Shown here in pieces: positions 15,339 through 24,241 of a stretch of DNA of 64,000 nucleotides. The position numbers were made by a program, and so were the translations under genes. Each line of letters opens with the position of its first letter. The stretch's first letter is position 1. Source of the DNA: Arenimonas fontis (GTDB lineage Bacteria; Pseudomonadota; Gammaproteobacteria; Xanthomonadales; Xanthomonadaceae). The notes beneath the pieces were generated by a model. That model made no database searches, was not told where the DNA came from, and saw nothing but the letters and a program-made list of their open reading frames with translations. Location: NCBI RefSeq assembly GCF_008386465.1, contig NZ_VUOD01000005.1:1-64000 (forward strand), read 5' to 3'.

Positions 15339-17069
15339 ATGAAGCACACCCTGCTCTTCGCCGCCGCCGCCCTGGCGCTGGCGGCCTGCAGCCAGGCGCC
15401 GGCGCCGGCCGATGGGCCGCAGGCAGCTTCGGCGCCTGCGGCCGGCCACGGTTTCGGCCCGGAGATCTCGGCCGAGGATTTTGCCGCCCACGTGAAGGTG
15501 CTGGCATCCGACGAGTTCGGCGGCCGCGCCCCCGGCACCGACGGTGAACAGAAAACCGCCGACTACCTGGTCGCCCAGTTCCAGCGCCTGGGCCTGAAGC
15601 CCGGCAACGGCGACAGCTGGTTCCAGGACGTGCCGATGGTGGCGACCACCGCCGACGAGTCCAGCAGCTGGGCCAGGTTCACGATCGGCGGCGAGGATCG
15701 CCCGCTGGCCTGGGGCACGGACATGGCCCTGGGCACCCGCACCGCCCAGCCCCGGGTCGCGGTCGAGAACAGCGAGCTGGTCTTCGTCGGCTATGGCGTG
15801 AACGCGCCCGAGGCCGGCTGGAACGACTACGCCGGCCTGGACGTCAAGGGCAAGACCGTGGTCATCCTGGTCAACGATCCCGGCTTCCACGCCGGCGACG
15901 ACAGCCTGTTCGCCGGCAAGAAGATGACCTACTACGGCCGCTGGACCTACAAGTACGAAGAGGCCGCCCGCCAGGGTGCCGCCGCCGCGCTGATCGTCCA
16001 CGACGACGCCGGCGCCGGCTACGGCTGGGACGTGGTCAGGAACAGCTGGTCGGGCGAGCAGTACGACCTGCCGGTCAGCGCCGACCCCGAACCGCGCCTG
16101 CCGATGCAGGGCTGGATCACCGGCGAGGTGGCCACGGAGCTGTTCGCCCGGGCCGGCCTGGACTTCCAGCAGCTGCGCGCCGCCGCCAACAAGCCCGGCT
16201 TCACCGCCGTGGACCTGGGCGACGCCAGCTTCAGCGCGGAACTGAACTCCAGCATCGAGGAGTCCAGCTCGCGCAACATCCTGGCCGTGCTGCCCGGCAG
16301 CCAACGCCCGGAAGAGGCCATCGTCTACACCGCGCACTGGGACCACCTGGGCGACCACGGCGCCAGCCACGGCGGCGGCGAGTCAGCCGCCGGCCAGGGC
16401 GAGGACCACATCTACAACGGCGCCATCGACAACGCCACCGGCGTGGCCGGGGTGCTGGAGATCGCCGAGGCCTTCACCGTGCAGGATCCGGCGCCGGAGC
16501 GCAGCGTGGTCTTCCTGCTGGTGACGCTCGAGGAATCCGGCCTGCTGGGTTCGAAGTACTACGCCGCCAACCCGGTCATCCCGCTCAAGGACACCGTGGC
16601 GGTGGTGAACCTGGACGCCATGCCGGTGGTCGGGCCGACCCGGGACTTCGTGGTGATCGGCCTGGGCAACAGCGAGCTGGACGAGGTGCTGCGGCCGATC
16701 GCCGAGGCCCAGGGCCGGGTGCTGGTCGAGGAGGACGGCGTGGAGAAGGGCTTCTTCTTCCGCTCCGACCACTTCAGCTTCGCGAAGCACGGCGTGCCGG
16801 CCCTGTACGCCAAGGGCGGCATCGACCACGTGGAGAAGGGCGTGGACTACGGCCGCGAGGTGCAGGCGCGGTACATCGCCGAGGCCTACCACAAGCCGGC
16901 TGACGAGTTCGACCCGGCCTGGGATCTGCGTGGCGTGGTGCAGGACCTGCAGGCCTTGTACGGTGTCGGCCGCGAACTGGCCGGCAACGAGGCCTGGCCG
17001 AACTACGTCGAGGGCAATGCCTTCCGGGCGGCGCGCGACGCGGCACGGGCGGAGGCGACGGCGCCCTGA
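15339..17069 (+). CDS. M28 family zinc aminopeptidase lipoprotein with PA domain
   Basis: This 576-residue exported peptidase has a lipoprotein signal ending LAAC (Cys16). The M28 fold is split by a protease-associated insert (about 140-270, including ELVFVGYGVNAPE and KTVVILVND). Zinc ligands are visible in order: His in AHWDHLG, Asp in NGAIDNATG, the catalytic Glu-Glu in LEESGLLGS, Asp in VNLDAMP, and His in RSDHFSF. It hydrolyses N-terminal residues from peptides outside the cytoplasm, probably anchored to a membrane. A bidirectional terminator follows at 17093. Confidence 0.92.
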   Translation: MKHTLLFAAAALALAACSQAPAPADGPQAASAPAAGHGFGPEISAEDFAAHVKVLASDEFGGRAPGTDGEQKTADYLVAQFQRLGLKPGNGDSWFQDVPMVATTADESSSWARFTIGGEDRPLAWGTDMALGTRTAQPRVAVENSELVFVGYGVNAPEAGWNDYAGLDVKGKTVVILVNDPGFHAGDDSLFAGKKMTYYGRWTYKYEEAARQGAAAALIVHDDAGAGYGWDVVRNSWSGEQYDLPVSADPEPRLPMQGWITGEVATELFARAGLDFQQLRAAANKPGFTAVDLGDASFSAELNSSIEESSSRNILAVLPGSQRPEEAIVYTAHWDHLGDHGASHGGGESAAGQGEDHIYNGAIDNATGVAGVLEIAEAFTVQDPAPERSVVFLLVTLEESGLLGSKYYAANPVIPLKDTVAVVNLDAMPVVGPTRDFVVIGLGNSELDEVLRPIAEAQGRVLVEEDGVEKGFFFRSDHFSFAKHGVPALYAKGGIDHVEKGVDYGREVQARYIAEAYHKPADEFDPAWDLRGVVQDLQALYGVGRELAGNEAWPNYVEGNAFRAARDAARAEATAP

Positions 17070-17092
17070 GGCCGGCATCCCGCCGCGACGGG

Positions 17093-17122
17093 AAGGGCCG
17101 CCCCAGGGCGGCCCTTCGCTTT
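17093..17122. terminator. Rho-independent terminator between convergent genes
   Basis: Perfect 10-bp stem AAGGGCCGCC / GGCGGCCCTT with loop CCAG, followed by CGCTTT. It lies between the M28 peptidase (plus) and the hydrolase (minus) and could serve both strands, though the U-tract is short. Confidence 0.7.
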
Positions 17123-17153
17123 GCCCGGCCGGCGGCGGCGCTTGCCCGGGTCC

Positions 17154-18110
17154 TCAGGGTGGCGACGCGACGAATCCGACGATCGCCTCCGCCACCTGAG
17201 GCGGCCGTTCCATCAGCGGCATGTGGCCGCAGCCGGGCAGGACGAGGGTCCGCGCCTCGGGCAGGCCCGCGGCGAAGACCGCCGCGGCGCTGGCGTCTAT
17301 CACCCGGTCGCGGTCGCACCACAGCAACAGCACCGGCACCCGGATACGCGGCAGCAGGGACTGCAGCAACAGGGCCTCCGGACCGCGACCGATGCCGTCC
17401 AGCACCTGCTGCTCGAAGTCGCCGTTGGCCCGACGCCGGCGCACCAGGGCCTCGTCCAGCGGCCAGGGCACGAAGGGCGGGTCGGCGAAGGTCAGGGCCA
17501 GGAAACGACGCAGGCCGGCCCGGTCGGTCACGGCGAAGGGGTTGTCGCCGGCCAGCACGGCCGTGGCGAAGGCGTTTTCTTCGAAGGCGACGCCCGCCGA
17601 GGACATCAGCACCAGTCGCGGCACCAGCTCGGGATGGCGGGCCGCCAGCAGGCCGCCGAGCTGGCCGCCCATGGAGTGCCCCACCACCAGGTCCGGTGGC
17701 CGCGGCAGGCGGCGGATGAAAGCGGCCAGGCGCTCTGCCTGCGCCACCGGGCCGTAGTCGGCGCCGGCCAGGCGCTGGCTTTCGTTCCAGCCGGGCAGAT
17801 CGGGCGCCAACACATGCCAGTGCTCGGGCAGGGCCCGGATCAGCGGCAGCCAGTTTTCCTTGCTGCCGACGAAACCATGTATCAGCAGCACGGTCGGCCC
17901 CGCCCCGCCCTGGCCGGCCTCCAGCACGGCCCAGCGATGCCCCGCGGCCTGCATCTGCACCACCGTGGCGCCGGCCAGCCAGCGCTGGCGGGCGAATTCG
18001 GCGCGCAGGACGGCCTCGGGCGAGTACCAGGCCAGGGCCAGGGCCGCCAGCAGCGCCACCGCCGCCGCCGTCAGGGCCGTACGCAGGCGCCGGCGGCCCG
18101 GCCCGGCCAT
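17154..18110 (-). CDS. Alpha/beta hydrolase with N-terminal membrane anchor
   Basis: This 318-residue alpha/beta hydrolase has an N-terminal hydrophobic helix (about 10-28) that probably anchors it. The oxyanion region is LLIHGFVGSKENW, the nucleophile Ser sits in VGHSMGGQLG, the acid in LLWCDRDRVID, and the catalytic His in LPGCGHMPLMERP. It resembles MhpC/lipase-type esterases, but the substrate cannot be assigned. It starts 3 bp after the M1 aminopeptidase stop and is probably co-transcribed with it. Confidence 0.87.
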   Translation of the reverse strand: MAGPGRRRLRTALTAAAVALLAALALAWYSPEAVLRAEFARQRWLAGATVVQMQAAGHRWAVLEAGQGGAGPTVLLIHGFVGSKENWLPLIRALPEHWHVLAPDLPGWNESQRLAGADYGPVAQAERLAAFIRRLPRPPDLVVGHSMGGQLGGLLAARHPELVPRLVLMSSAGVAFEENAFATAVLAGDNPFAVTDRAGLRRFLALTFADPPFVPWPLDEALVRRRRANGDFEQQVLDGIGRGPEALLLQSLLPRIRVPVLLLWCDRDRVIDASAAAVFAAGLPEARTLVLPGCGHMPLMERPPQVAEAIVGFVASPP

Positions 18111-18113
18111 GCC

Positions 18114-20000
18114 TCAGTCGGCCCGGGTCTCGGCCTCGAGCGCCGCCTCGGCCTTGGCCAGCAGCGCCTCCACCGAGGCGGTCGTGATCGGGTGATAACC
18201 CGGCCGCGCCATGCGGAACACCTGCCGGGCGAAAGCCAGGCCGTCCGGCGTGGCCGCCAGGGCCTCGTAGGTCGGCATGATCAACTTGCGCCGGCCGATC
18301 TTGCGCAGGAACAGCGACATCGCCGGCCGCGCCTCGAAGTAGCGGCTGCGCTCGCTGAGCGGATACCAGCGCTGGGCGATCTCGCCATTGCCGGTGCCGG
18401 TGAAGCGGAAGGCCTGGTCCAGCTCGACCATCCGCTCGCCCGACAGCTCCGCCGGCAGGCCCTCCAGGAAATACACCCATTCCTGGGTGGTCCAGCCCGC
18501 GGTATCGAGATCGCGGGCGGTGCTGTGCTCGTCCAGCCAGGCCTGGCGGGCGCGGTCCACGGCGGCCAGGCGCGGCGATTCGATGCGCGGCGCGAAGGCC
18601 GGAATGCCGGGTTCGCTCATCCAGGCCATCACCTCCGCCTCGCTGACCTTGCCCGGCTGCGCCGCCATCAGCCGTTCGCGCAGAAAGGCCAGGAAACGTT
18701 CGCTGCTCACGCTCTGGAAGGCGTGCTCGTCGAACCAGGCGCGCAGGAACGGGTCGAAGGCCTCGCGGCCATAACGCTGCTCGAGGAACTGCAGGAACCA
18801 GGCACCCTTGTCATAGGCGACCGCGCTCAGGGCGTCCTCCGGGTCGGAGCCGGCGCGCGCAGGCAGCATCAGCACCTGTTGCGCCTCCGGCAGCTGCTTC
18901 ATCTCCTCGATCAGGCCGTTGCGGGCGTTCACGAACTCCATGTCGGCCCGCTCCTTGCCGTACAGGGCCTCGACGATGCGGTTCTCGACGTAACTGGTGA
19001 ATCCCTCGTTCAGCCACATGTCCTTCCAGGTGGCATTGGTGACCAGATTGCCGGACCAGGAGTGCGCCAGCTCGTGGGCGATCAGGCCGACCAGGGACTT
19101 GTCGCCGGCGATCACGGTTGGAGTGATGAAGCTCAGGCGCGGATTCTCCATGCCGCCGAACGGGAAGGACGGCGGCAGGATCAGCAGGTCGTAACGCTCC
19201 CAGCGGTAGGGGCCGTACAGGGACTCGGTCACCTGGATCATCTTCTCGGTGTCCTCGAACTCCTTCACCGCAGCGTCCACCACCTGCGGCTCGGCCCAGA
19301 CGCCGGCGCGCGCGGAGATCGGCCTGAACACCAGGTCGCCGGCGGCGATCGCCAGCAGATAGGACGGAATCGGCTGCGGCATGCGAAAGCGGTAATCGCC
19401 GTCGCGCTCGGCGGCCGGGTCGTTGTCGGCGCTCATCAGCACCATCACGTCGGGGCGGCTGCGGACGCGGGCGCTGTAGGTGAAACGCACCGAAGGGGTG
19501 TCCTGCAAGGGCACCCAACTGCGGGCGTGAATGGCCTGGGACTGGCTGAACATGAAGGGCAGCTGCCGGCCCGAGGTCATGGTCGGCGCCAGCCATTGCA
19601 GGCCCGAGGCCTCGGGCGAGGTAGCGTAGACCACCCGGACCTGCTCGTACTGCCGGCGCATGCTGATGGTGAGCTTGCTGCCGAAACGCTCGTCGCGCGG
19701 AGCCAGTTCGAAATCCAGGCTGCGCCAGCGGCCTTCGCCGTTGCGGCCGCTGACCTTTTCGATGCGCAGGTCGCGGGTGTCCAGCACCAGCTCGCGCGCC
19801 TCCTGATCCCGCCATTCCAGGCGCATCACCGCCTCGCCGGCCAGCTGCCGCCGGTCGAAGTCCAGGCGCAGGTCCAGGGCCAGGTCGGTGATCCGGACCT
19901 TGTCCGGCTGTGCGTAGGAATGCTCGTCCGTCAGGCGGTCCTGGCCCGGGGCGGGCGCGGCAACCAGCAGGAGGGCGAGCAGGAAAGCGAAACGGCGCAT
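18114..20000 (-). CDS. M1 family metallopeptidase (leukotriene A4 hydrolase-like aminopeptidase)
   Basis: This 628-residue exported aminopeptidase has a signal peptide (1-19). It carries the substrate-binding GGMEN at 282-286, zinc motif HELAH at 309-313, and the third ligand Glu in WLNEGFTSYVE about 19 residues later. The C-terminal helical domain resembles LTA4 hydrolase/cold-active aminopeptidases. It removes N-terminal amino acids from peptides in the periplasm or outside. ATG 20000 gives the signal peptide; the frame continues open upstream into ubiE only because of GC bias. TAGAAT lies 30 bp upstream as a possible -10. The hydrolase gene follows immediately. Confidence 0.92.
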   Translation of the reverse strand: MRRFAFLLALLLVAAPAPGQDRLTDEHSYAQPDKVRITDLALDLRLDFDRRQLAGEAVMRLEWRDQEARELVLDTRDLRIEKVSGRNGEGRWRSLDFELAPRDERFGSKLTISMRRQYEQVRVVYATSPEASGLQWLAPTMTSGRQLPFMFSQSQAIHARSWVPLQDTPSVRFTYSARVRSRPDVMVLMSADNDPAAERDGDYRFRMPQPIPSYLLAIAAGDLVFRPISARAGVWAEPQVVDAAVKEFEDTEKMIQVTESLYGPYRWERYDLLILPPSFPFGGMENPRLSFITPTVIAGDKSLVGLIAHELAHSWSGNLVTNATWKDMWLNEGFTSYVENRIVEALYGKERADMEFVNARNGLIEEMKQLPEAQQVLMLPARAGSDPEDALSAVAYDKGAWFLQFLEQRYGREAFDPFLRAWFDEHAFQSVSSERFLAFLRERLMAAQPGKVSEAEVMAWMSEPGIPAFAPRIESPRLAAVDRARQAWLDEHSTARDLDTAGWTTQEWVYFLEGLPAELSGERMVELDQAFRFTGTGNGEIAQRWYPLSERSRYFEARPAMSLFLRKIGRRKLIMPTYEALAATPDGLAFARQVFRMARPGYHPITTASVEALLAKAEAALEAETRAD

Positions 20001-20134
20001 GGCGGTATCCGGCGGTTCGGGACCGGCCGATTCTAGCGCAGGCGCCCGCCCGGCCCGGAGGAGGCTGCGCCGGGGCGGACGCGGGCCCCGGGCTGCCTTG
20101 CGCCCCTTGCCGGTACCGCCCCGGGGGAGCCCGA

Positions 20135-20893
20135 TCAGTCCCGGTAGCCGGAGTGGATGGCGCAGATGCCGGCGCTGAGGTTGCGATAGCTGCAGCGGAC
20201 CAGGCCGGCCGCTTCCATCATCGCCTTGAGTTCTTCCTGCGGCGGGTGCTTGCGGATGGACTCGGCCAGGTAGCGGTAGCTGTCCTCGTCGCGGGCGAAG
20301 ATCCGGCCCAGGCGCGGCAGCACCTGGAAGGAATGGAAGTCGTAGACCGGCCGGAACCACTGCGGCCGCACCTGCGAGAACTCCAGCACCAGGGCGCGGC
20401 CGCCTGGCCTGAGCACGCGGCGCATCTCGTTCAGGGCCTGCTGTTTGTCGGTGACGTTGCGCAGGCCAAACGCAATCGTGACCAGATCGAAGCTGCCGTC
20501 CGGGAAGGGCAGCGCCTCGGCATCGAGCTGCACGTAGTCCAGGCCGCGCACCAGGCCGCGGTCGGTCAGGCGGTCGCGGCCCACGCCCAGCATGTCGGCA
20601 TTGATGTCGCCCAGGACGATGCTGCCGGTCTCGCCGACGCGCTCGTGCAGCAGGGCGGCGATGTCGCCGGTGCCGCCGGCCAGGTCGAGCACCCGGTCGC
20701 CGCGGCGCACGCCCGAGGTGGCGACGAAGTGCCGCTTCCACAGCCGGTGGATGCCCAGCGACATCAGGTCGTTCATCAGGTCGTACTGGCGCGCGACCGA
20801 GCTGAACACCTGGCCGACCAGCTTCTGTTTCTCGGCCACCGGCACGTCGCGGAAACCGAAATGGGTGGTGTCGCCCCGGGTCTTCTCGTCCAT
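20135..20893 (-). CDS. ubiE: Ubiquinone/menaquinone biosynthesis C-methyltransferase
   Basis: This 252-residue SAM-dependent enzyme methylates the benzoquinol (or naphthoquinol) ring in ubiquinone/menaquinone synthesis. Family markers are THFGFRDVP, KQKLVGQVFSSVARQYDLMNDLMSLGIHRLWK, the SAM motif VLDLAGGTGD, TIAFGLRNVTD and the C-terminal NLSAGICAIHSGY. ATG 20893 places THFGF at the usual distance. GATAAT ends 7 nt before this ATG, another leaderless-looking start. It is divergent from the ArsC-like gene with 46 bp between starts. Confidence 0.94.
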   Translation of the reverse strand: MDEKTRGDTTHFGFRDVPVAEKQKLVGQVFSSVARQYDLMNDLMSLGIHRLWKRHFVATSGVRRGDRVLDLAGGTGDIAALLHERVGETGSIVLGDINADMLGVGRDRLTDRGLVRGLDYVQLDAEALPFPDGSFDLVTIAFGLRNVTDKQQALNEMRRVLRPGGRALVLEFSQVRPQWFRPVYDFHSFQVLPRLGRIFARDEDSYRYLAESIRKHPPQEELKAMMEAAGLVRCSYRNLSAGICAIHSGYRD

Positions 20894-20900
20894 GGCCGGC

Positions 20901-20906
20901 ATTATC
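20901..20906 (-). promoter_or_regulatory. GATAAT -10-like element 7 nt before the ubiE ATG
   Basis: On the minus strand GATAAT-GCCGGCC-ATG. The position fits a leaderless transcript. No Shine-Dalgarno sequence lies between it and the start. Confidence 0.45.
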
Positions 20907-20939
20907 CCCCCGCCGGGAGGCTCTGGCATCATCCCGGGC

Positions 20940-21293
20940 ATGAAACGCTACCTGCTCTGGCACAACCCCCGCTGCAGCAAGTCCCGCGAGGCCCTGGCCC
21001 TGCTGGCCGGGCGCGGGATCGAAGCGGAGATAGTGGACTACCTGGGCCAGCCACCCTCGCCTGCCCGCCTGCGCGAGCTGCTGCGCAAGCTGGGCGGCGA
21101 CCCGCGCGCCCTGGTCCGCTTCAAGGAGGACGAGGCCAAGGCCCTGGGCCTGAAGCCCGACGACGAGCGCAGCCCGGCGGGATGGGCGGACCTGCTGGCC
21201 GAACACCCGCGCCTGATCGAACGGCCGGTGCTGGAACACGGCGACAGGGCGGTGATCGGCCGGCCGCCGGAGAAGCTGCTGGAACTGCTCTGA
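20940..21293 (+). CDS. ArsC-family (YfgD-like) thioredoxin-fold protein
   Basis: This 117-residue protein of the glutaredoxin-dependent ArsC/Spx superfamily has the N-terminal catalytic motif HNPRCSKSREAL (Cys12) and the downstream VRFKEDEAKALGL and ERPVLEHGDRAVIGRPPEKLLELL, which are standard for YfgD/ArsC. Such proteins are annotated as arsenate reductases, but many, including YfgD, are not proven to reduce arsenate. No other arsenic genes are nearby, so the substrate is open. It is divergent from ubiE. Confidence 0.85.
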   Translation: MKRYLLWHNPRCSKSREALALLAGRGIEAEIVDYLGQPPSPARLRELLRKLGGDPRALVRFKEDEAKALGLKPDDERSPAGWADLLAEHPRLIERPVLEHGDRAVIGRPPEKLLELL

Positions 21294-21389
21294 TCCCGGA
21301 CCCGGTCGCCCATAAGCCGGCCCTCCTGCCCGACGCGCTCGCCGAAGGCGGGAGACGAGTCCGCAACCGCGCTCTTTCCCGGACATGCC

Positions 21390-21848
21390 ATGCCGATCCG
21401 CCCCGCCATCACCACCGATCACGCCTTCATCCTCGGCCTGGCCGAGCGCTTCACCGAATTTCCACTGCCCGCCACCCGCACCCGGGCGATGCTTGATACC
21501 GGAATCCGGCGGGATCTGCAGCGGCAGCTGGGCGAGCGCCCCGACACTTCGTTTCCCTATGTGCTGGAGGAAGACGACGGCACCCGCGCCGGTTTTCTGC
21601 ACCTGCAGCTGGTCGAGGACTTCTTCACCGGCGGCCGCAATTGCCATGTCTCCGATCTGGCAGTGGCGCCGGGCCACGAAGGGCGCGGCCATGCCCGGCG
21701 CATGCTCGCCTTTGCCGAGGCCTTCGCCCGCGAGCACGGCTGCGAACGGATGACCCTGGCGGTGTTCCCGGGCAACGCCCGGGCACGGGCGCTGTACGAA
21801 TCCGAGGGCTGGCAGTACGAGCTGTTGCGGATGGCCAAGCCCCTGTGA
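21390..21848 (+). CDS. GNAT family N-acetyltransferase
   Basis: This 152-residue GNAT-fold protein shows the acetyl-CoA pyrophosphate loop as VAPGHEGRGHARRMLAFAEAFA (motif A, R/Q-x-x-G-x-G/A-like), followed by LAVFPGNARARALYESEGWQYELLRMAK (motif B). Between the fold's strands it has an insert GGRNCHVSDLAV. The acceptor is unknown. It follows the ArsC-like gene by 96 bp. The start is ATG 21390. Confidence 0.83.
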   Translation: MPIRPAITTDHAFILGLAERFTEFPLPATRTRAMLDTGIRRDLQRQLGERPDTSFPYVLEEDDGTRAGFLHLQLVEDFFTGGRNCHVSDLAVAPGHEGRGHARRMLAFAEAFAREHGCERMTLAVFPGNARARALYESEGWQYELLRMAKPL

Positions 21849-21899
21849 GTTGACCCGGGCCCTGTGCGCGACAGGCCGCCGGTGCCAAGCGGAACCGCC

Positions 21900-22262
21900 C
21901 TAGCGGTGCCTGCCCGCCCGCTCCAGCGCCTCGAGATAGGCGGCCCAGCGCTGCTCCTGCTGTTCGCCCAGCTCGCGCAGGTAGCTCCAGCTGAAGATGC
22001 CGGTGTCGTGGCCGTCGTCGAAGCGCAGCAGCACGCCGTAGTGACCGACCGGTTCGATGGCGGTGATGTTGACCTCGCGCTTTCCGGCCACCAGCTGCTT
22101 CTGCCCGGGGCCATGACCCTGAACTTCGGCGCTGGGCGATTCCACCCGCAGGTATTCGCAGGGCAGGCGGAAGCGGACGCCGTCGTCGAAGGCCACCTCC
22201 AGCACGTGCGAGGCCTTGTGCAACACCAGCTCGGTGACGCGCGGCGCGGCCATGGTGCTCAC
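21900..22262 (-). CDS. DUF971 / gamma-butyrobetaine hydroxylase-like N-terminal domain protein
   Basis: This 120-residue stand-alone GBBH-like N-terminal domain protein carries the markers [63 protein letters not shown]. It lacks the dioxygenase domain, as is normal for this bacterial family. Its function is unsettled, with some members suggested to act in Fe-S or cofactor processes. Its ATG overlaps the hslU stop (ATGA), and the hslU-DUF971 order is conserved in many gammaproteobacteria. Confidence 0.88.
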   Translation of the reverse strand: MSTMAAPRVTELVLHKASHVLEVAFDDGVRFRLPCEYLRVESPSAEVQGHGPGQKQLVAGKREVNITAIEPVGHYGVLLRFDDGHDTGIFSWSYLRELGEQQEQRWAAYLEALERAGRHR

Positions 22263-23596
22263 AGGATGTAACGGCTCAGGTCCGGGTCCTGCACGGCATC
22301 GCCGAGCTGCTCGTCCACCATGGCCCGGTCCACCATCAGCGACAGTCCGCCCTTGTCCGGCGCCTCGAAGCTGAGCTTCTCCAGCAGTTTCTCCAGCACG
22401 GTGTGCAGGCGGCGGGCGCCGATGTTCTCCTGGCGCTCGTTGATCAGGAAGGCGATCTCGGCCAGGCGGTCGATGGCCTCGGCGTCGAAGCCGATGTTCA
22501 CACCCTCGGTGGCCAGCAGGGCGGTGTACTGGCGCACCAGGGCGTTTTTCGGCTCGGTCAGGATGCGCTTGAAGTCCTCGCGGCCGAGCGCGTCCAACTC
22601 GACGCGGATCGGGAAGCGGCCCTGCAGCTCCGGAATCAGGTCGCTGGGCTTGGACAGGTGGAAGGCGCCGGAGGCGATGAACAGGATGTGGTCGGTCTTG
22701 ACCGGCCCGTAGCGGGTATTGACCGTGCTGCCCTCCACCAGCGGCAGCAGGTCGCGCTGCACGCCCTCGCGGCTGACATCGGCGCCGCCGACCACGTCCT
22801 TGCGCCGCGCCACCTTGTCTATTTCGTCTATGAAGACGATGCCGTTCTGCTCGCAGGCCTCGAGCGCCTGGGTGCGGATCTCCTCCTCGTTGACCAGTTT
22901 GCCGGCCTCTTCCTCGATCAGCAGCGGCCGGGCCGCCTTCACCGTGAGGTGGCGCCGGCTGGCACGGCCACCGCCGAGGTTCTGGAACATCTGCCGCAAC
23001 TGCTGGCCCATTTCCTCCATGCCGGGCGGGGTCATGATGTCCAGGCCGGCACCGAGCTGGGCGAGCTCCAGTTCGATCTCACGTTCGTCCAGTTCGCCGG
23101 CGCGCAGCTGCCTGCGCAGCTTGGCGCGGGTGCCGTCCTCGCCGTCGGGCGCCACCTCGACCATGAAGCCGGGGCCGCGCCGCTTGGGCAACAGCGCCTC
23201 GAGGATGCGGTCCTCGGCGCGCTCTTCGGCCTGGGTGCGCACGCGCTGCTTGGCCTGCTCGCGGAACATCTTCACCGCCACTTCGGCCAGGTCGCGGATG
23301 ATCTGCTCGACGTCCTTGCCGACGTAGCCGACCTCGGTGAAGCGGGTCGCCTCCACCTTGACGAAGGGCGCGTTGGCCAGGGCGGCCAGGCGACGGGCGA
23401 TTTCGGTCTTGCCGACACCGGTGGGGCCGATCATCAGGATGTTCTTGGGCATCACCTCGTCGCGCATGCCCGGCTCCAGCTGCATGCGGCGCCAGCGGTT
23501 GCGCAGGGCGATGGCGACGGCGCGCTTGGCCGCGGCCTGGCCGACGATGTAGCGGTCGAGCTCGCCGACGATCTCGCGGGGGGTCAGCTGGGTCAT
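22259..23596 (-). CDS. hslU: ATP-dependent protease ATPase subunit HslU
   Basis: This 445-residue AAA+ unfoldase of the HslUV (ClpYQ) protease starts [20 protein letters not shown]. Walker A is GPTGVGKT (57-64), the pore loop GYVGKD follows, the intermediate domain spans about 105-240, and Walker B is [10 protein letters not shown]. The C-terminus LSRYIL is the tail that docks on HslV. It unfolds substrates for degradation by HslV. Start ATG 23596 overlaps the hslV stop by one base (TGATG). Confidence 0.97.
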   Translation of the reverse strand: MTQLTPREIVGELDRYIVGQAAAKRAVAIALRNRWRRMQLEPGMRDEVMPKNILMIGPTGVGKTEIARRLAALANAPFVKVEATRFTEVGYVGKDVEQIIRDLAEVAVKMFREQAKQRVRTQAEERAEDRILEALLPKRRGPGFMVEVAPDGEDGTRAKLRRQLRAGELDEREIELELAQLGAGLDIMTPPGMEEMGQQLRQMFQNLGGGRASRRHLTVKAARPLLIEEEAGKLVNEEEIRTQALEACEQNGIVFIDEIDKVARRKDVVGGADVSREGVQRDLLPLVEGSTVNTRYGPVKTDHILFIASGAFHLSKPSDLIPELQGRFPIRVELDALGREDFKRILTEPKNALVRQYTALLATEGVNIGFDAEAIDRLAEIAFLINERQENIGARRLHTVLEKLLEKLSFEAPDKGGLSLMVDRAMVDEQLGDAVQDPDLSRYIL

Positions 23597-24135
23597 CACA
23601 GCTCCTCGATGACGAGGTTGCGGTTGGTGTAGATGCAGATGTCGCCGGCGACGTTCAGCGCCGCCTCGGCGATGGCGCGGGCGTCCAGCCCGGTGTGCTG
23701 GAGCAGGGCGCGGGCCGCGGCCAGGGCATAGGGACCGCCGGAGCCGATGGCCAGCAGGCCGTCCTCGGGTTCGATCACATCGCCGTTGCCGGAAATGATC
23801 AGCGAGCTTTCCCGGTCGGCCACCGCCAGCAGGGCCTCGAGCCGGCCCAGGCGGCGGTCGGTGCGCCAGTCCTTGGCCATCTCGACCGCGGCGCGCACCA
23901 ACTGGCCGCCGTGTTTTTCCAGCTGGCCTTCGAAGAGCTCGAACAGGGTGAAGGCATCGGCGGCGGCGCCGGCGAACCCCGCCAGCACCCGGCCATCGGC
24001 CAGACGCCGCACCTTGCGGGCATTGGCCTTCATCACCGTGTTGCCGAGCGTGACCTGGCCATCGCCGGCGACGACGACCCGGCCGCCGCGGCGGACCGAG
24101 AGGATGGTAGTGGCGTGGGGAATGCTGGGGCTCAT
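23596..24135 (-). CDS. hslV: ATP-dependent protease subunit HslV
   Basis: This 179-residue proteasome-like threonine protease has the core [39 protein letters not shown]. The catalytic Thr-Thr is preceded by an eight-residue leader (MSPSIPHA). A propeptide must therefore be removed, unlike E. coli HslV where only Met is cleaved; longer leaders are known in xanthomonads. The upstream region is entirely the 13-bp repeat array, which also supplies the only GGG-rich sequence (AAAGGG, 11 nt before the ATG) that might act as ribosome site. hslU follows. Confidence 0.96.
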   Translation of the reverse strand: MSPSIPHATTILSVRRGGRVVVAGDGQVTLGNTVMKANARKVRRLADGRVLAGFAGAAADAFTLFELFEGQLEKHGGQLVRAAVEMAKDWRTDRRLGRLEALLAVADRESSLIISGNGDVIEPEDGLLAIGSGGPYALAAARALLQHTGLDARAIAEAALNVAGDICIYTNRNLVIEEL

Positions 24136-24140
24136 GAGCG

Positions 24141-24241
24141 TTCTGACCCTTTGATCTGACCCTTTGATCTGACCCTTTGATCTGACCCTTTGATCTGACC
24201 CTTTGATCTGACCCTTTGATCTGACCCTTTATTCTGACCCC
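24141..24241. repeat. Second array of the 13-bp repeat ATCTGACCCTTTG, between xerC and hslV
   Basis: About 7.7 copies in the same orientation as the array at 1-130: one with TTCTG at its left end, five perfect copies (24154-24218), then a variant ending A at 24231 and a partial TTCTGACCCC. It fills the whole xerC-hslV gap. It also encodes the last residues (GSE) and stop codon of XerC and sits 6 bp from the hslV start codon. No palindrome is attached to this copy. Confidence 0.96.

Noticed and set aside
17121-20036. 971-codon open frame on the plus strand opposite the hydrolase and M1 aminopeptidase
   Set aside because: His/Gln/Arg-rich with no recognisable domain; the opposite strand encodes complete enzymes with intact catalytic motifs.
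20940-21293. Arsenate resistance operon
   Set aside because: The ArsC-like protein is of the YfgD type and no arsB/acr3 or arsH is nearby. The ArsR-family gene at 7168 is 13 kb away and paired with an SRPBCC protein.
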